Source: Phytopseudomonas dryadis
GTDB taxonomy: Bacteria > Pseudomonadota > Gammaproteobacteria > Pseudomonadales > Pseudomonadaceae
Reading direction: 5' to 3'
DNA length: 64,000 bases
NCBI RefSeq assembly: GCF_004327355.1
Contig: NZ_QJUM01000025.1
Coordinates: 1 to 64,000 of the forward strand
Shown here one piece after another: positions 44,784 to 53,388 of this stretch (positions are counted from its first letter, which is position 1; each line of letters opens with the position of its first letter). Below the pieces are notes generated by a model. The model was not told the DNA's origin. It did no database searches and saw nothing but the letters and a program-made list of their open reading frames with translations. The translations under genes were made by a program, and so were the position numbers.

Positions 44784-44859
44784 TGGTGCCCAGGGACGGA
44801 ATCGAACCGCCGACACGGGGATTTTCAATCCCCTGCTCTACCGACTGAGCTACCTGGGC
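44784..44859 (-). tRNA. tRNA-Phe (anticodon GAA)
   Basis: A 76-base cloverleaf on the minus strand with encoded CCA. The acceptor begins GCCCAGG and ends CTGGGCACCA; the D arm has AGCTCAGTCGGTAGAGC; the anticodon stem-loop is GGGGATTGAAAATCCCC; the T arm has GGTTCGATTCC. The anticodon is GAA. Confidence 0.97.
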
Positions 44860-44870
44860 AACGGGGCGCT

Positions 44871-44899
44871 ATTAGACGGATTTAGCTTTTGCCTGTCAA
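44871..44899 (-). promoter_or_regulatory. Sigma-70 promoter of tRNA-Phe
   Basis: On the minus strand TTGACA and TCTAAT are separated by 17 bases, ending about 12 bases before the tRNA 5' end. Confidence 0.8.
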
Positions 44900-44950
44900 G
44901 CGCGAGTTGGAAAAATATTTAAAGATAACGGGCGTTTACGTGGCGAGGGG

Positions 44951-45223
44951 CTATTCGCTGGGGGGAACGTAGCCGTCCGCCTTGGCGTAATCCTCGCCGG
45001 AGAGGAACTTGTCCATCTCGGCCTGGAGGAATTTGCGGTCCTCGGCGTTCATCATGTTCAGGCGACGTTCGTTGATCAGCAGCGTCTGGTGTTTCTGCCA
45101 TTCCTCCCAGGCCTGCTTGGAGACGTTCTGGTAGATGTCCTCGCCTTTGGCGCCCGGGTAGGGCGCGCGATCCAGGCCGGGCAGTTGTTGCTTGTGCTTG
45201 CGGCACATCACGGTGCGGGTCAT
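44951..45223 (-). CDS. yggX: YggX family iron-sulfur/oxidative-stress protein
   Basis: A 90-residue protein of the YggX (Fe(2+)-trafficking) family: MTRTVMCRKHKQQLPGLDRA with the conserved Cys7, PYPGAKGEDIYQNVSKQAWE, EWQKHQTLLINERRLNMMNA, DRKFLQAEMDKFL. It protects or repairs Fe-S clusters. It overlaps mutY, which carries a 4Fe-4S cluster; this gene order is conserved in gammaproteobacteria. Confidence 0.96.
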   Translation of the reverse strand: MTRTVMCRKHKQQLPGLDRAPYPGAKGEDIYQNVSKQAWEEWQKHQTLLINERRLNMMNAEDRKFLQAEMDKFLSGEDYAKADGYVPPSE

Positions 45224-46287
45224 GCCATTTCTCCTGTGTTCAGTGCTTCGGCCGCGCGTTTGAGCAGGGTCTTCACCGGAGCGGCGAGGCCCAGGCGCGG
45301 CGGGGTGGCGAGGTTATACCAGAGCCAGTCGGCCTCGGCCACGTGGCCCGGCGTGCCGTCGACCTCGATCAGCCAGGGCTCGATGGCCAACTGGAAGTGG
45401 CTGAAGGTGTGGGTCAGGCCGCTCAGTTCGCGGCGGGCGCCGAGCTGCAGGCGGTGTTGGCTGGCCAGTGGCGCCAGGGCGGCGAGGTCGTCCAGTTCCG
45501 GCAGGCTCCACAGGCCGCCCCAGAGACCGGTCGACGGGCGTCGGTAGAGCAGGATGTCGCCGTCACGGTTGGCCAGGATCGGCATCAGCGTGCGCTTCTG
45601 CGGTAGCGCCTTGCGGGGCTTGGCCACCGGGTAGCGGATTTCCAGGCCGAGCATATGGGCCTCGCAGCCGCTCTGCAGGGGGCAGATCAGGCAACTGGGC
45701 TTGCTCCGCGTGCACAGCGTGGCGCCCAGGTCCATCATTGCCTGGGTGTAGTGGTTGACCCGGGTCTGCGGCAGGAAGCGCTCGGCCACGGCCCACAGCT
45801 GTTTCGCCACCTTGGGCTCGCCCGGATAGCCTTCCTGGGCCACGTAGCGGGCCAGTACGCGTTTGACGTTGCCATCGAGGATCGGCGCGCGCAGGCCCAT
45901 GCTCAGGCTGGCGATGGCGCCTGCGGTGGAGCGGCCGATGCCGGGCAGGGCGGTGAGGGACTCGACGTCGCGCGGGAATTCGCCGCCATGCTCGCGCATG
46001 ACGATCTGCGCGGTCTTCTGCAGGTTGCGGGCGCGGGTGTAGTAGCCCAGGCCCGTCCACAGGTGCAGCACTTCGTCCTCGGGCGCCTCGGCCAGGTCGC
46101 GCACCGTGGGCAGGGCGGCCATGAAGCGGTCGAAATAGCCGAGCACGGTGCTGACCTGGGTCTGCTGCAGCATGATTTCCGATACCCACACGCGGTAGGG
46201 CGTGATGTCCTGCTGCCAGGGCAGGTCCTTGCGCCCGTGCAAGTCGTACCAGTTCAGTACCGCGCTGGAAAACTGCTCGGCGTTCAT
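45220..46287 (-). CDS. mutY: Adenine DNA glycosylase MutY
   Basis: A 355-residue base-excision enzyme removing A opposite 8-oxoguanine. It has the N-terminal HhH-GPD domain (LPWQQDITPYRVWVSEIMLQ, LPGIGRSTAGAIASLSMGLR, catalytic Asp in PILDGNVKRVLARY), a 4Fe-4S cluster motif C-X6-C-X2-C-X5-C (CTRSKPSCLICPLQSGC), and a C-terminal NUDIX-like lesion-recognition domain (GDILLYRRPSTGLWGGLWSL). It overlaps AsmA upstream and yggX downstream, so the three are coupled. Confidence 0.97.
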   Translation of the reverse strand: MNAEQFSSAVLNWYDLHGRKDLPWQQDITPYRVWVSEIMLQQTQVSTVLGYFDRFMAALPTVRDLAEAPEDEVLHLWTGLGYYTRARNLQKTAQIVMREHGGEFPRDVESLTALPGIGRSTAGAIASLSMGLRAPILDGNVKRVLARYVAQEGYPGEPKVAKQLWAVAERFLPQTRVNHYTQAMMDLGATLCTRSKPSCLICPLQSGCEAHMLGLEIRYPVAKPRKALPQKRTLMPILANRDGDILLYRRPSTGLWGGLWSLPELDDLAALAPLASQHRLQLGARRELSGLTHTFSHFQLAIEPWLIEVDGTPGHVAEADWLWYNLATPPRLGLAAPVKTLLKRAAEALNTGEMA

Positions 46288-48518
46288 CGGTTGAACAGGC
46301 CCTTGAGGGCGTCTTTCAGTTCCGGGCTGACCTTGTCGCCGAGCTTCTCTTCGAGTTTTTCGTTGATGCGGTCACCGGCCAGTTTGGCGGCGACCTTGCC
46401 CATGCCTTCCTGGTCCAGGCGGCAGGCCTTGGCGCCCAGTTCCAGCGGGCCGCGACAGTGCAGCGGCCAGGCAATGCCAACGTAGCGACGGTTGACTTCG
46501 CAGGCGGGGTCCGGCATTTCGCGCTGGTCGCCTTCGATGGTGATGCCGACCCGGTAATCCAGGCCCAGCACGCGCAGGTCGAGGTCGCCATTGCCGGCCA
46601 CGCTGAGGCCGGGGACGCGGGCCTTGAGGTCCGGGTTGTGGGCCACGCCGTTGCGCAGGCTGAGGCTGCCCTGCAGGGTCTCGAAGGGGGTGTCCTTGCT
46701 GCGCGGCTCGCCTGCCAGCGGCTTGCGGTTGAGGGTGGCAATGCCGCGGCACAGTTGCTGCTCGAGGTTGGCATCGACCAGCACGCCGTCATTGAGCAGG
46801 AAGCTGGCCGTGCCGTTGAGCGCCTCGACCCAGGCTTTCTGGCTGTTGCCGCTGGTGGTCAGGTCGCTCTGCAGGTCGAGCAGGCCCTTGAGTGGTGCCG
46901 CGCGCTCCGGGCTTTTCAGGAACGGTTCGAGGGCAATGCGTTGCAGACGGCTGTGCAGGCCGAGTACCGGCACGGCCGGGCGTACGTCGGCCGTGGCCTT
47001 GACGTCGAAGGTGCCGCTGCCCAGGTTGCCGCGCAGTTCTTCCAGGGTCAGCGAGCCGCCCTGGCTGCGGGCCTTGAGGCTGAGGTTGTCGATTGCCTGC
47101 TGTTTCAGGGTCAACTGGCCGAGGTTGAGGGCCACTTGCAGGTCGAGCTTGCGCAGGGTGTTGATCGGCAGCACCTCGGCCGAGCTCCAGGCCTGCTGGG
47201 TGGGCGCGCTGGGCACCGGGGTGCTGCCGTTCTGTCCGGCATTGGCGATGCTTTCGCGCACTTCGGCCTGGCGTGCGGCCCCGGCACTCTTGTCGTCCTT
47301 GGCGGGGGCGGGCAGATAGCGGTCGAGGTCGAGGCGGTCGCCCTTGAGTTGCAGGCGCAGCGCCTGCTTGGCGAAGTCGGCCACGGCGATCTGCCCGGAG
47401 AAGCTGCTGTCGTCGAGCTTGATGCTCAGGTCATCCAGCGACAGGCTGTTCGGCGTGCCGTTGAGGCGGGTGACCAGTTCGAATTGCGCCAGGGTCTTGC
47501 CGTCGCTCATCGCTGGCAGCTTCTGGCCGAGGCTGGCGAGGAATTCGCGCAGGTTCACCGGCGCCACCGACAGCCCGCCGCTGAGCTTCGGCGCATCGTT
47601 GAGGTCGCGCACCTTCAGCTCGCCCAGGGCGCGCAGCTGGTTGGCCGAGAGTTTCAGGCCATTCCACTCGGCCACCTGGGCGGCGAGGTCGACCAGCAAC
47701 TGGCCCTGCATGGCGTAGGTCAGGGTCTGGCCGTTGAACGGCTCGCCGGAGGCCTCCCCGGAAAGTTTGGCGTCTTCGAGCTGATAGCGCTTGAGCACGC
47801 GGTCGAAGCGCAGCTCGCCCTGCAGTTCGCTGCGCGCCCGCATGACCGGCTGGTTGCTGCCGAAGAAGGCGCTGAGCTTGATCGGCACGCTGGCGCCCTC
47901 GCGGATCGCGCCGGTGGTCAGCTGGATGCTCTCGGCGCTGAATTGCTGGCCCTTCTGCGCGTCGTGGTAGTCCACCCGGGCGCCATTGACGATCAGGCTG
48001 TCGATGTCCAGCTTGATCGGCTGGGCGCTGCTTGCTGTGCTGCCGCTCGGCACGGACTGCGGCGTGTCGCTGGCGGCGCTCTGGTCCGCCTGGGCATCCG
48101 CCGCCGCGGCTGTGCGTGGTTGGCCGACGTCTTCCCAGTTGCCGTGGCCGTTCTCGTCGCGTTGCAGGTCCAAGTTGAGGCCGTCGACGCGGATGTCGCT
48201 CATCTGCACTTCCTTGCGCAGCAGCGGCAGCACGCGCACCGACAGGCCGAGCAGGCGCAGGGTGGCGAAGGGCTTGTCCGGGGTGCTGGCGCTGGCCAGG
48301 GTGGCGTCGGTCAGTTCCAGGCCGAGCCAGGGGAACAGGCTCCAGCCGATATCGCCATTGAGGGTCAGCTCCAGGTTGGCCTTGTCCCTGGCCAACTGAC
48401 GGATTTCGTCTTTGTAATCGTTGGGATCGAACAGGTGGGTCAGGGCGAAGCCCAGGGCCACGATGATCAGCAACAGCCCGAGGAAGAACAGACCCAGGAG
48501 TTTGCCGAGCGCTTTCAT
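46284..48518 (-). CDS. AsmA-family envelope protein
   Basis: A 744-residue protein with an N-terminal membrane helix (LLGLFFLGLLLIIVALGFAL) and the AsmA N-terminal region (LEL TLNGDIGWSLFPWLGLEL-type motif), then a long periplasmic beta-rich body with the AsmA C-terminal repeat (VLPINTLRKLDLQVALNLGQ; LLDLQSDLTTSGNSQKAWVE; ALNGTASFLLNDG). AsmA-like proteins bridge the envelope and are implicated in lipid/outer-membrane homeostasis. It is first in the AsmA-mutY-yggX operon. Confidence 0.93.
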   Translation of the reverse strand: MKALGKLLGLFFLGLLLIIVALGFALTHLFDPNDYKDEIRQLARDKANLELTLNGDIGWSLFPWLGLELTDATLASASTPDKPFATLRLLGLSVRVLPLLRKEVQMSDIRVDGLNLDLQRDENGHGNWEDVGQPRTAAAADAQADQSAASDTPQSVPSGSTASSAQPIKLDIDSLIVNGARVDYHDAQKGQQFSAESIQLTTGAIREGASVPIKLSAFFGSNQPVMRARSELQGELRFDRVLKRYQLEDAKLSGEASGEPFNGQTLTYAMQGQLLVDLAAQVAEWNGLKLSANQLRALGELKVRDLNDAPKLSGGLSVAPVNLREFLASLGQKLPAMSDGKTLAQFELVTRLNGTPNSLSLDDLSIKLDDSSFSGQIAVADFAKQALRLQLKGDRLDLDRYLPAPAKDDKSAGAARQAEVRESIANAGQNGSTPVPSAPTQQAWSSAEVLPINTLRKLDLQVALNLGQLTLKQQAIDNLSLKARSQGGSLTLEELRGNLGSGTFDVKATADVRPAVPVLGLHSRLQRIALEPFLKSPERAAPLKGLLDLQSDLTTSGNSQKAWVEALNGTASFLLNDGVLVDANLEQQLCRGIATLNRKPLAGEPRSKDTPFETLQGSLSLRNGVAHNPDLKARVPGLSVAGNGDLDLRVLGLDYRVGITIEGDQREMPDPACEVNRRYVGIAWPLHCRGPLELGAKACRLDQEGMGKVAAKLAGDRINEKLEEKLGDKVSPELKDALKGLFNR

Positions 48519-48584
48519 GGACGAATCCTTTTCGATGACGAGAAATTGGAGTGCGCGAGTATAGCGCCGACGAGCGCGGCGGGG

Positions 48585-49691
48585 CTAAAGACGATCCGCC
48601 ACACGCTCGGCAATCGCCAGGCTGGCGGTCAATCCCGGTGATTCGATGCCGAACAGGTTGACCAGCCCCGCGAGGCCGTGATCCGTGGGCATTTGGAGAA
48701 CGAAGTCGGCGGCCGGTTCCCCGGCGCCGCTGAGTTTCGGCCGGATGCCGCTGTAGCCGGGGATCAGCCTGTCGGCGTCGAGCGCCGGAAAATAGCGGCC
48801 GATGGCAGTGGCGAAGGCGTCACGCAACTGCTCGTCGACGCGGTAGTCGATCGTCTCGAGATAGCGGGTGTCCGGGCCGAAGCGCAACTGGCCGCCCAGG
48901 TCGAGGGTGGCGTGCACGCCGAGGCCGGCGGTGTTGGCTTCCGGCATCGGGTAGACCAGATGCCGAAACGGCGAACGGCCGCTGTAATTGAAGTAGCTGC
49001 CCTTGCACAGGTGCAACTGGGGGATGTACTGCGCCGCCAGGCCCTGGGTATGGCGGGCCAGGTGCTGGGCGAACAGCCCGCCCGCGTTGATCACCCGCTG
49101 CGCCTTGAGGCTGAAGGCCTCGCCGGCGCTGGTGCCGCTGGCGATCCAGCCGTCGCTGGCCAGTTCGAGCCGGTCGACCCGGGTCTGCAGCACCAGTTGT
49201 GCGCCCTGGCGTTCGGCCCGGGCCAGCAGCGACTGCATGAAGGCGTGGCTGTCGATGATGCCGGTGTTCGGCGACAGCAGGGCGGCCACGCCGCGCACGG
49301 CGGGTTCCAGGGTGGCGAGGCGGGCGGCCGAGATGGGCTGTAGTTCGTCCACGCCGCAGGCTCTGGCATTGCTGGCGAGTTGCTCGAGCTTGCCGCGTTC
49401 TTCGGCGCCGACCGCCACCAGCAGTTTGCCGAGGCGCCTGTAGGGCACCCGGTGCCGCTCGCACCAGCCATACAGGCGCTCGCGGCCTTCCAGGCACAGT
49501 TCGGCCTTCAGCGAGCCGGGCGCATAGTAGATCCCGGCATGGATCACTTCGGAGTTGCGGCTGGAGGTGTGGCTGCCGATCAATGTCTCGGCCTCGACGA
49601 TCAGGGTGCTGCGCCCGGGCTCCGCCAGGCGGGCGGCGCAGGCCAGGCCCAGGGCTCCGGCGCCGATGATCAGGGTGTCGATGCTATCCAT
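48585..49691 (-). CDS. FAD-dependent oxidoreductase, L-2-hydroxyglutarate oxidase-like (DAO family)
   Basis: A 368-residue flavoenzyme of the DAO/glycine oxidase superfamily. The FAD motif is IIGAGALGLACAARLA; then come SHTSSRNSEVIHAGIYYAPG and SLKAELCLEGRERLYGWCER, as in LhgO/YgaF-type 2-hydroxyacid dehydrogenases; the C-terminal GYSGIRPKLSGAGEPAADFV and GIESPGLTASLAI close the FAD site. It probably oxidises L-2-hydroxyglutarate or a related hydroxyacid and feeds electrons to the membrane. It is transcribed on its own, towards the AsmA gene. Confidence 0.86.
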   Translation of the reverse strand: MDSIDTLIIGAGALGLACAARLAEPGRSTLIVEAETLIGSHTSSRNSEVIHAGIYYAPGSLKAELCLEGRERLYGWCERHRVPYRRLGKLLVAVGAEERGKLEQLASNARACGVDELQPISAARLATLEPAVRGVAALLSPNTGIIDSHAFMQSLLARAERQGAQLVLQTRVDRLELASDGWIASGTSAGEAFSLKAQRVINAGGLFAQHLARHTQGLAAQYIPQLHLCKGSYFNYSGRSPFRHLVYPMPEANTAGLGVHATLDLGGQLRFGPDTRYLETIDYRVDEQLRDAFATAIGRYFPALDADRLIPGYSGIRPKLSGAGEPAADFVLQMPTDHGLAGLVNLFGIESPGLTASLAIAERVADRL

Positions 49692-50002
49692 GGCGTACCG
49701 TCGAATGCAGGGAGCGGGCGGCTGAGCATAGCAAGCCGCGGTGGCTTCCGTGTGTCACGCTGGCGGCCGTCTGGTGAATTGTCGTCCGCTGAAGAGCGGA
49801 TCGCCATCCCGCCCGGGAGCTCTGCGCCGCGCCTGTCCCCTCCTGCCGCCGGTGTCGGCAATCCGCGGCGTTGGCAGGCCCCGCGAGCCGAGACGGATGA
49901 TTCGTTTAAAAATATTTTGCTTTATGTTTAACACCGTTATTCTTGCGTTTCCCAAGTGCTCCCTCACTGGTTTGCCAACAACTAACAATTAAAGAGAAGA
50001 AA
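49692..50002. other. Divergent gap upstream of OFA carrier, no gene seen
   Basis: A 311-bp region holding the promoters of the FAD oxidoreductase (left) and the MFS carrier (right). It ends in an AT-rich leader (TTTAAAAATATTTTGCTTTA and on) about 70-100 bp before the carrier start. I found no clear operator. Confidence 0.45.
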
Positions 50003-51664
50003 ATGACTGACGCCATCGTGCAAAACGGCGCTTCAGCGACGACTCCAGCGTTCCTTTCCAAGGAGCGCATCATCGCGAAGCCGGGCTTCAACCGCTGGCT
50101 GGTTCCACCAGCCGCCCTCGCAATCCACCTGTGCATCGGCATGGCCTACGGGTTCTCCGTATTCTGGCTGCCGTTGTCGAAAGCCATCGGTATCGACAGC
50201 GCCGTCGCCTGTGCGCCGGATATCGGCTTCTTCGAGCAGATCTTCGCCAGCAACTGCGACTGGCAGATTTCCATGCTGGGCTGGATCTACACCCTGTTCT
50301 TCGTCTTCCTCGGTTGTTCGGCCGCCGTATGGGGCGGGTGGCTGGAGCATGCCGGCCCGCGCAAGGCCGGTGTGGTCTCGGCGCTGTGCTGGTGCGGTGG
50401 CTTGCTGATTTCCGCGTTCGGCATCTATACGCACCAGATCTGGCTGTTGTGGATCGGCTCCGGGGTGATCGGTGGCATCGGCCTGGGGCTGGGCTACATC
50501 TCGCCGGTTTCGACCCTGATCAAATGGTTTCCGGACAAGCGCGGCATGGCCACCGGCATGGCGATCATGGGCTTCGGTGGCGGTGCGATGGTCGGTGCGC
50601 CGCTGGCCGCCGAGCTGATGGGCCACTTCGCCAGTGAAACCAGTGTGGGTGTCTGGCAGAGCTTCGTGGTCATGGCGGTGATCTACTTCATCTTCATGAT
50701 CGGTGGCGCGCTGGCCTACCGTGTTCCGCCGACCGGCTGGAAGCCGGCGGGCTGGGTCGCACCGGCGGCCAAGGCCAACAACGCGATGATCACCAAGGGC
50801 CACGTGCACGTGAACACCGCCTGGAAGACGCCGCAGTTCTGGCTGGTCTGGGCCGTGCTGTGCCTGAACGTGTCGGCCGGTATCGGCATCATCGGCATGG
50901 CTTCGCCGCTGCTGCAGGAGGTCTTCGCCGGCAAGTTGCTGGGCAACGATCTGTCCTTCAACGAGCTGAACGCCGTCCAGCTGGGGCAGATCGCCGCCAT
51001 CGCCGCCGGCTTCACCGGCCTGCTCAGCCTGTTCAACATCGGTGGGCGCTTCTTCTGGGCCTCCTGTTCGGACTTCATCGGTCGCAAGGGCACCTACTTC
51101 GTGTTCTTCGCCCTGGGCTTCGCGCTCTACGCCGCCGTGCCGATGCTCGGGCACCTGGGTAGCCTGGCGCTGTTCGTCCTGGCGTTCTGCATCATCCTGT
51201 CGATGTACGGCGGCGGTTTCGCCACGGTTCCCGCCTATCTGGCGGACCTGTTCGGCACGCAGATGGTCGGCGCCATCCACGGACGCCTGCTCACCGCCTG
51301 GGCGGTGGCTGGTGTGCTTGGTCCGGTACTGGTCAACTACCTGCGCGAATACCAGCTGAGCATCGGCGTGGAGCGTGCTGCCGCCTATGACATCACCCTG
51401 TACATCCTCGCCGGCCTGCTGGTGCTGGGCTTCATCTGCAACCTGCTGGTGCGTCCGGTGGCGCCCAAGTACTTCATGACCGAAGAAGAGCTGGCCGCCG
51501 AGCGTGCTCATGGCGAGAAGGCCGCGCCGAGTGCGAGCGAACTGGAATGGGCGGCCAACCCGGCCACCCGGCCGCTGGTGATCGCCGCCTGGCTGGCAGT
51601 GGGTATTCCGCTGGCCTGGGGGGTGTGGATCACCCTGCAGAAGACCGTCGTACTGTTCCAATAA
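50003..51664 (+). CDS. OFA-family MFS carrier (oxalate/formate antiporter-like)
   Basis: A 553-residue, 12-helix inner-membrane carrier. The opening LVPPAALAIHLCIGMAYGFS, the loop GPRKAGVVSALCWCGGLLIS, and GIGLGLGYISPVSTLIKWFP followed by DKRGMATGMAIMGFGGGAMV are signatures of the oxalate-formate antiporter (OFA) family. Relative to OxlT it has an extra loop (ACAPDIGFFEQIFASNCDW) and a C-terminal charged tail followed by a last helix (LAVGIPLAWGVWITLQKTVV). The substrate is probably a small carboxylate, unproven. The start ATG has AAAGAGAAG upstream. Confidence 0.88.
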   Translation: MTDAIVQNGASATTPAFLSKERIIAKPGFNRWLVPPAALAIHLCIGMAYGFSVFWLPLSKAIGIDSAVACAPDIGFFEQIFASNCDWQISMLGWIYTLFFVFLGCSAAVWGGWLEHAGPRKAGVVSALCWCGGLLISAFGIYTHQIWLLWIGSGVIGGIGLGLGYISPVSTLIKWFPDKRGMATGMAIMGFGGGAMVGAPLAAELMGHFASETSVGVWQSFVVMAVIYFIFMIGGALAYRVPPTGWKPAGWVAPAAKANNAMITKGHVHVNTAWKTPQFWLVWAVLCLNVSAGIGIIGMASPLLQEVFAGKLLGNDLSFNELNAVQLGQIAAIAAGFTGLLSLFNIGGRFFWASCSDFIGRKGTYFVFFALGFALYAAVPMLGHLGSLALFVLAFCIILSMYGGGFATVPAYLADLFGTQMVGAIHGRLLTAWAVAGVLGPVLVNYLREYQLSIGVERAAAYDITLYILAGLLVLGFICNLLVRPVAPKYFMTEEELAAERAHGEKAAPSASELEWAANPATRPLVIAAWLAVGIPLAWGVWITLQKTVVLFQ

Positions 51665-51676
51665 AAGCCGAGAAAA

Positions 51677-51707
51677 GCGCTGGAGGCTGGAAGCTGGACG
51701 AAAAAGC
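51677..51707. repeat. Left half of heptamer inverted-repeat element (solo)
   Basis: GCGCTGGAGGCTGGAAGCTG followed by GACGAAAAAGC matches the left arm of the element found before hisB, hisA and hisF; its right arm is missing here because a 71-bp palindrome follows directly. Confidence 0.7.
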
Positions 51708-51710
51708 CTG

Positions 51711-51781
51711 GTAGCCCGGGTTGAGCGGAGCGACACCCGGGGAGGTTTTACCTGGGTGTCGCTCCGCTCAACCCAGGCTAC
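51711..51781. repeat. 71-bp palindromic intergenic element
   Basis: Near-perfect inverted repeat: GTAGCCCGGGTTGAGCGGAG on the left pairs with CTCCGCTCAACCCAGGCTAC on the right, with further GCGACACCC/GGGTGTCGC pairing and a GGGGAGGTTTTACCT centre. It resembles REP/MITE-like elements scattered in Pseudomonas genomes. It sits between the OFA carrier stop and hisB and may also act as a transcription terminator. Confidence 0.85.
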
Positions 51782-51800
51782 GGGGCAGAAGCCGATAAGA

Positions 51801-51949
51801 GCGCCAAAGGCTGGAGGCTGGACGAAAAAGCTTGACTGGGGCAAGGCCGACCACAACCCTGTCCAGCCTCCAGCCTCCAGCCTCCAGCCTCCAGCCTCCA
51901 GCCTCCAGCCTCCAGCCTCCAGCCTCCAGCCTCCAGCCTCCAGCCTCCA
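51801..51949. repeat. Heptamer inverted-repeat element with 12-copy CCAGCCT array
   Basis: The left arm GCGCCAAAGGCTGGAGGCTG, GACGAAAAAGC (51801-51831) is followed by a loop, then the complementary right arm expanded into 12 perfect tandem copies of CCAGCCT (51863-51946) plus CCA. The array ends 83 bp before hisB and 40 bp before its likely -10 box. Confidence 0.9.
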
Positions 51950-51989
51950 TTTTTCCCCTATGGATTTCTAGGTTCGTCGCTAATTGGCC

Positions 51990-51995
51990 TATAAT
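51990..51995 (+). promoter_or_regulatory. Candidate -10 box of the his operon
   Basis: A perfect TATAAT lies 37 bp before the hisB ATG; the expected -35 region has no good match, so the promoter may need an activator or an upstream sequence. Confidence 0.5.
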
Positions 51996-52032
51996 GCCTG
52001 CCCTTTCGCCCAACGATTTTGTGGAGCAGGTG

Positions 52033-52626
52033 ATGGCCGAACGTACGGCATTCGTCGAGCGCAATACCCTGGAGACCCAGATCAAGGTCTCCATCAACCT
52101 GGATGGCACCGGCAAGGCGCGTTTCGATATCGGCGTGCCTTTCATGGAGCACATGCTCGACCAGATCGCCCGCCACGGCCTGATCGACCTGGACATCGAG
52201 TGCAAGGGCGACCTGCACATCGACGATCATCACACCGTCGAGGACGTCGGCATCACCCTCGGCCAGGCCTTCGCCAAAGCTGTCGGCGACAAGAAGGGCA
52301 TGACCCGCTACGGCCATTCCTACGTGCCGCTGGATGAAGCGCTGTCGCGCGTGGTGATCGACTTCTCCGGCCGCCCGGGCCTGCAGATGCACGTGCCGTT
52401 CACCCGCGCCGTGGTCGGCGGCTTCGATGTCGACCTGTTCCAGGAGTTCTTCCAGGGCTTCGTCAACCATGCCCTGGTCAGCCTGCACATCGATAACCTG
52501 CGTGGCGTGAACACCCACCACCAGATCGAGACCGTGTTCAAGGCCTTCGGCCGCGCCCTGCGCATGGCCGTCGAGCTCGATCCGCGCATGGCCGGGCAGA
52601 TGCCATCGACCAAGGGCGTGCTCTGA
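52033..52626 (+). CDS. hisB: Imidazoleglycerol-phosphate dehydratase
   Basis: A 197-residue monofunctional HisB catalysing the sixth step of histidine synthesis. The metal-binding histidine motifs are seen as GDLHIDDHHTVEDVGI and GVNTHHQIETVFKAFGRAL, with EHMLDQIARHGLID near the N-terminus. Start ATG 52033 (MAERTAFVERNTLETQIKVS) has GGAG upstream. The stop overlaps hisH by one base. Confidence 0.97.
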   Translation: MAERTAFVERNTLETQIKVSINLDGTGKARFDIGVPFMEHMLDQIARHGLIDLDIECKGDLHIDDHHTVEDVGITLGQAFAKAVGDKKGMTRYGHSYVPLDEALSRVVIDFSGRPGLQMHVPFTRAVVGGFDVDLFQEFFQGFVNHALVSLHIDNLRGVNTHHQIETVFKAFGRALRMAVELDPRMAGQMPSTKGVL

Positions 52627-53264
52627 TGCAGACGGTTGCTGTCATCGACTACGGCATGGGCAACCTGCACTCGGTGGCCAAGGCGCTGGAGCACGTCGGC
52701 GCCGGCCGCGTGCTGGTGACCAGCGATGCCCAGGTGATCCGCGAGGCCGACCGGGTGGTATTCCCCGGCGTCGGCGCGATTCGCGATTGCATGGCCGAGA
52801 TCCGCCGCCTGGGCTTCGATGCGCTGGTGCGCGAGGTCAGTCAGGATCGGCCGTTCCTCGGTATCTGCGTGGGCATGCAGGCATTGCTCGAGCGCAGCGA
52901 GGAGAACGACGGTGTCGACTGCATCGGCCTGTTCCCCGGCCAGGTGCGCTTCTTCGGCAAGGACATGGTCGAAGACGGCGAACCGCTCAAGGTGCCGCAC
53001 ATGGGCTGGAACGAGGTGAGCCAGGCGATCAGGCATCCGCTGTGGCACAACATCCCCGATCTGGCGCGCTTCTACTTCGTGCACAGCTATTACATCGAAG
53101 CGGGCAATGTCCGCCAGGTGATCGGACGCGGCCACTACGGCAAGGATTTCGCCGCGGCGCTGGCCGACGGCTCGCGTTTCGCTGTGCAGTTCCACCCGGA
53201 GAAGAGCCATACCCATGGCCTGCAGCTGCTGCAGAACTTCGCCGCCTGGGATGGCAGGTGGTGA
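52626..53264 (+). CDS. hisH: Imidazole glycerol phosphate synthase, glutamine amidotransferase subunit
   Basis: A 212-residue class I amidotransferase: nucleophile Cys in FLGICVGMQALLE, and the His/Glu pair in VQFHPEKSHTHG. It supplies ammonia to HisF. The N-terminal VIDYGMGNLHSVAKALEHVG is typical. It overlaps hisB by one base (TGATG). Confidence 0.97.
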   Translation: MQTVAVIDYGMGNLHSVAKALEHVGAGRVLVTSDAQVIREADRVVFPGVGAIRDCMAEIRRLGFDALVREVSQDRPFLGICVGMQALLERSEENDGVDCIGLFPGQVRFFGKDMVEDGEPLKVPHMGWNEVSQAIRHPLWHNIPDLARFYFVHSYYIEAGNVRQVIGRGHYGKDFAAALADGSRFAVQFHPEKSHTHGLQLLQNFAAWDGRW

Positions 53265-53281
53265 AGACGCGCGCTGCGCGC

Positions 53282-53352
53282 GAGGCTGGACGCCGAAGGC
53301 CGGACGATACCGTACCGCTTTTTCGTCCAGCCCTCAGCCTTTAGCCTCCAGC
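53282..53352. repeat. Heptamer inverted-repeat element in hisH-hisA gap
   Basis: GAGGCTGGACG and CCGGACGATAC face TTTTTCGTCCAGCCCTCAGC and CTTTAGCCTCCAGC across a short loop, the same plan as the elements before hisB and hisF. It ends 36 bp before hisA. Confidence 0.75.
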
Positions 53353-53388
53353 GAACCTGACAGTCAGTTTTTTGAGGAATATTTTCCA

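Noticed and set aside
51863..51949. Heptamer array as a coding repeat extending hisB upstream
   Set aside because: HisB homologues begin at the ATG at 52033, which has a ribosome-binding site; the array continues an inverted-repeat element also found in the other his gaps.
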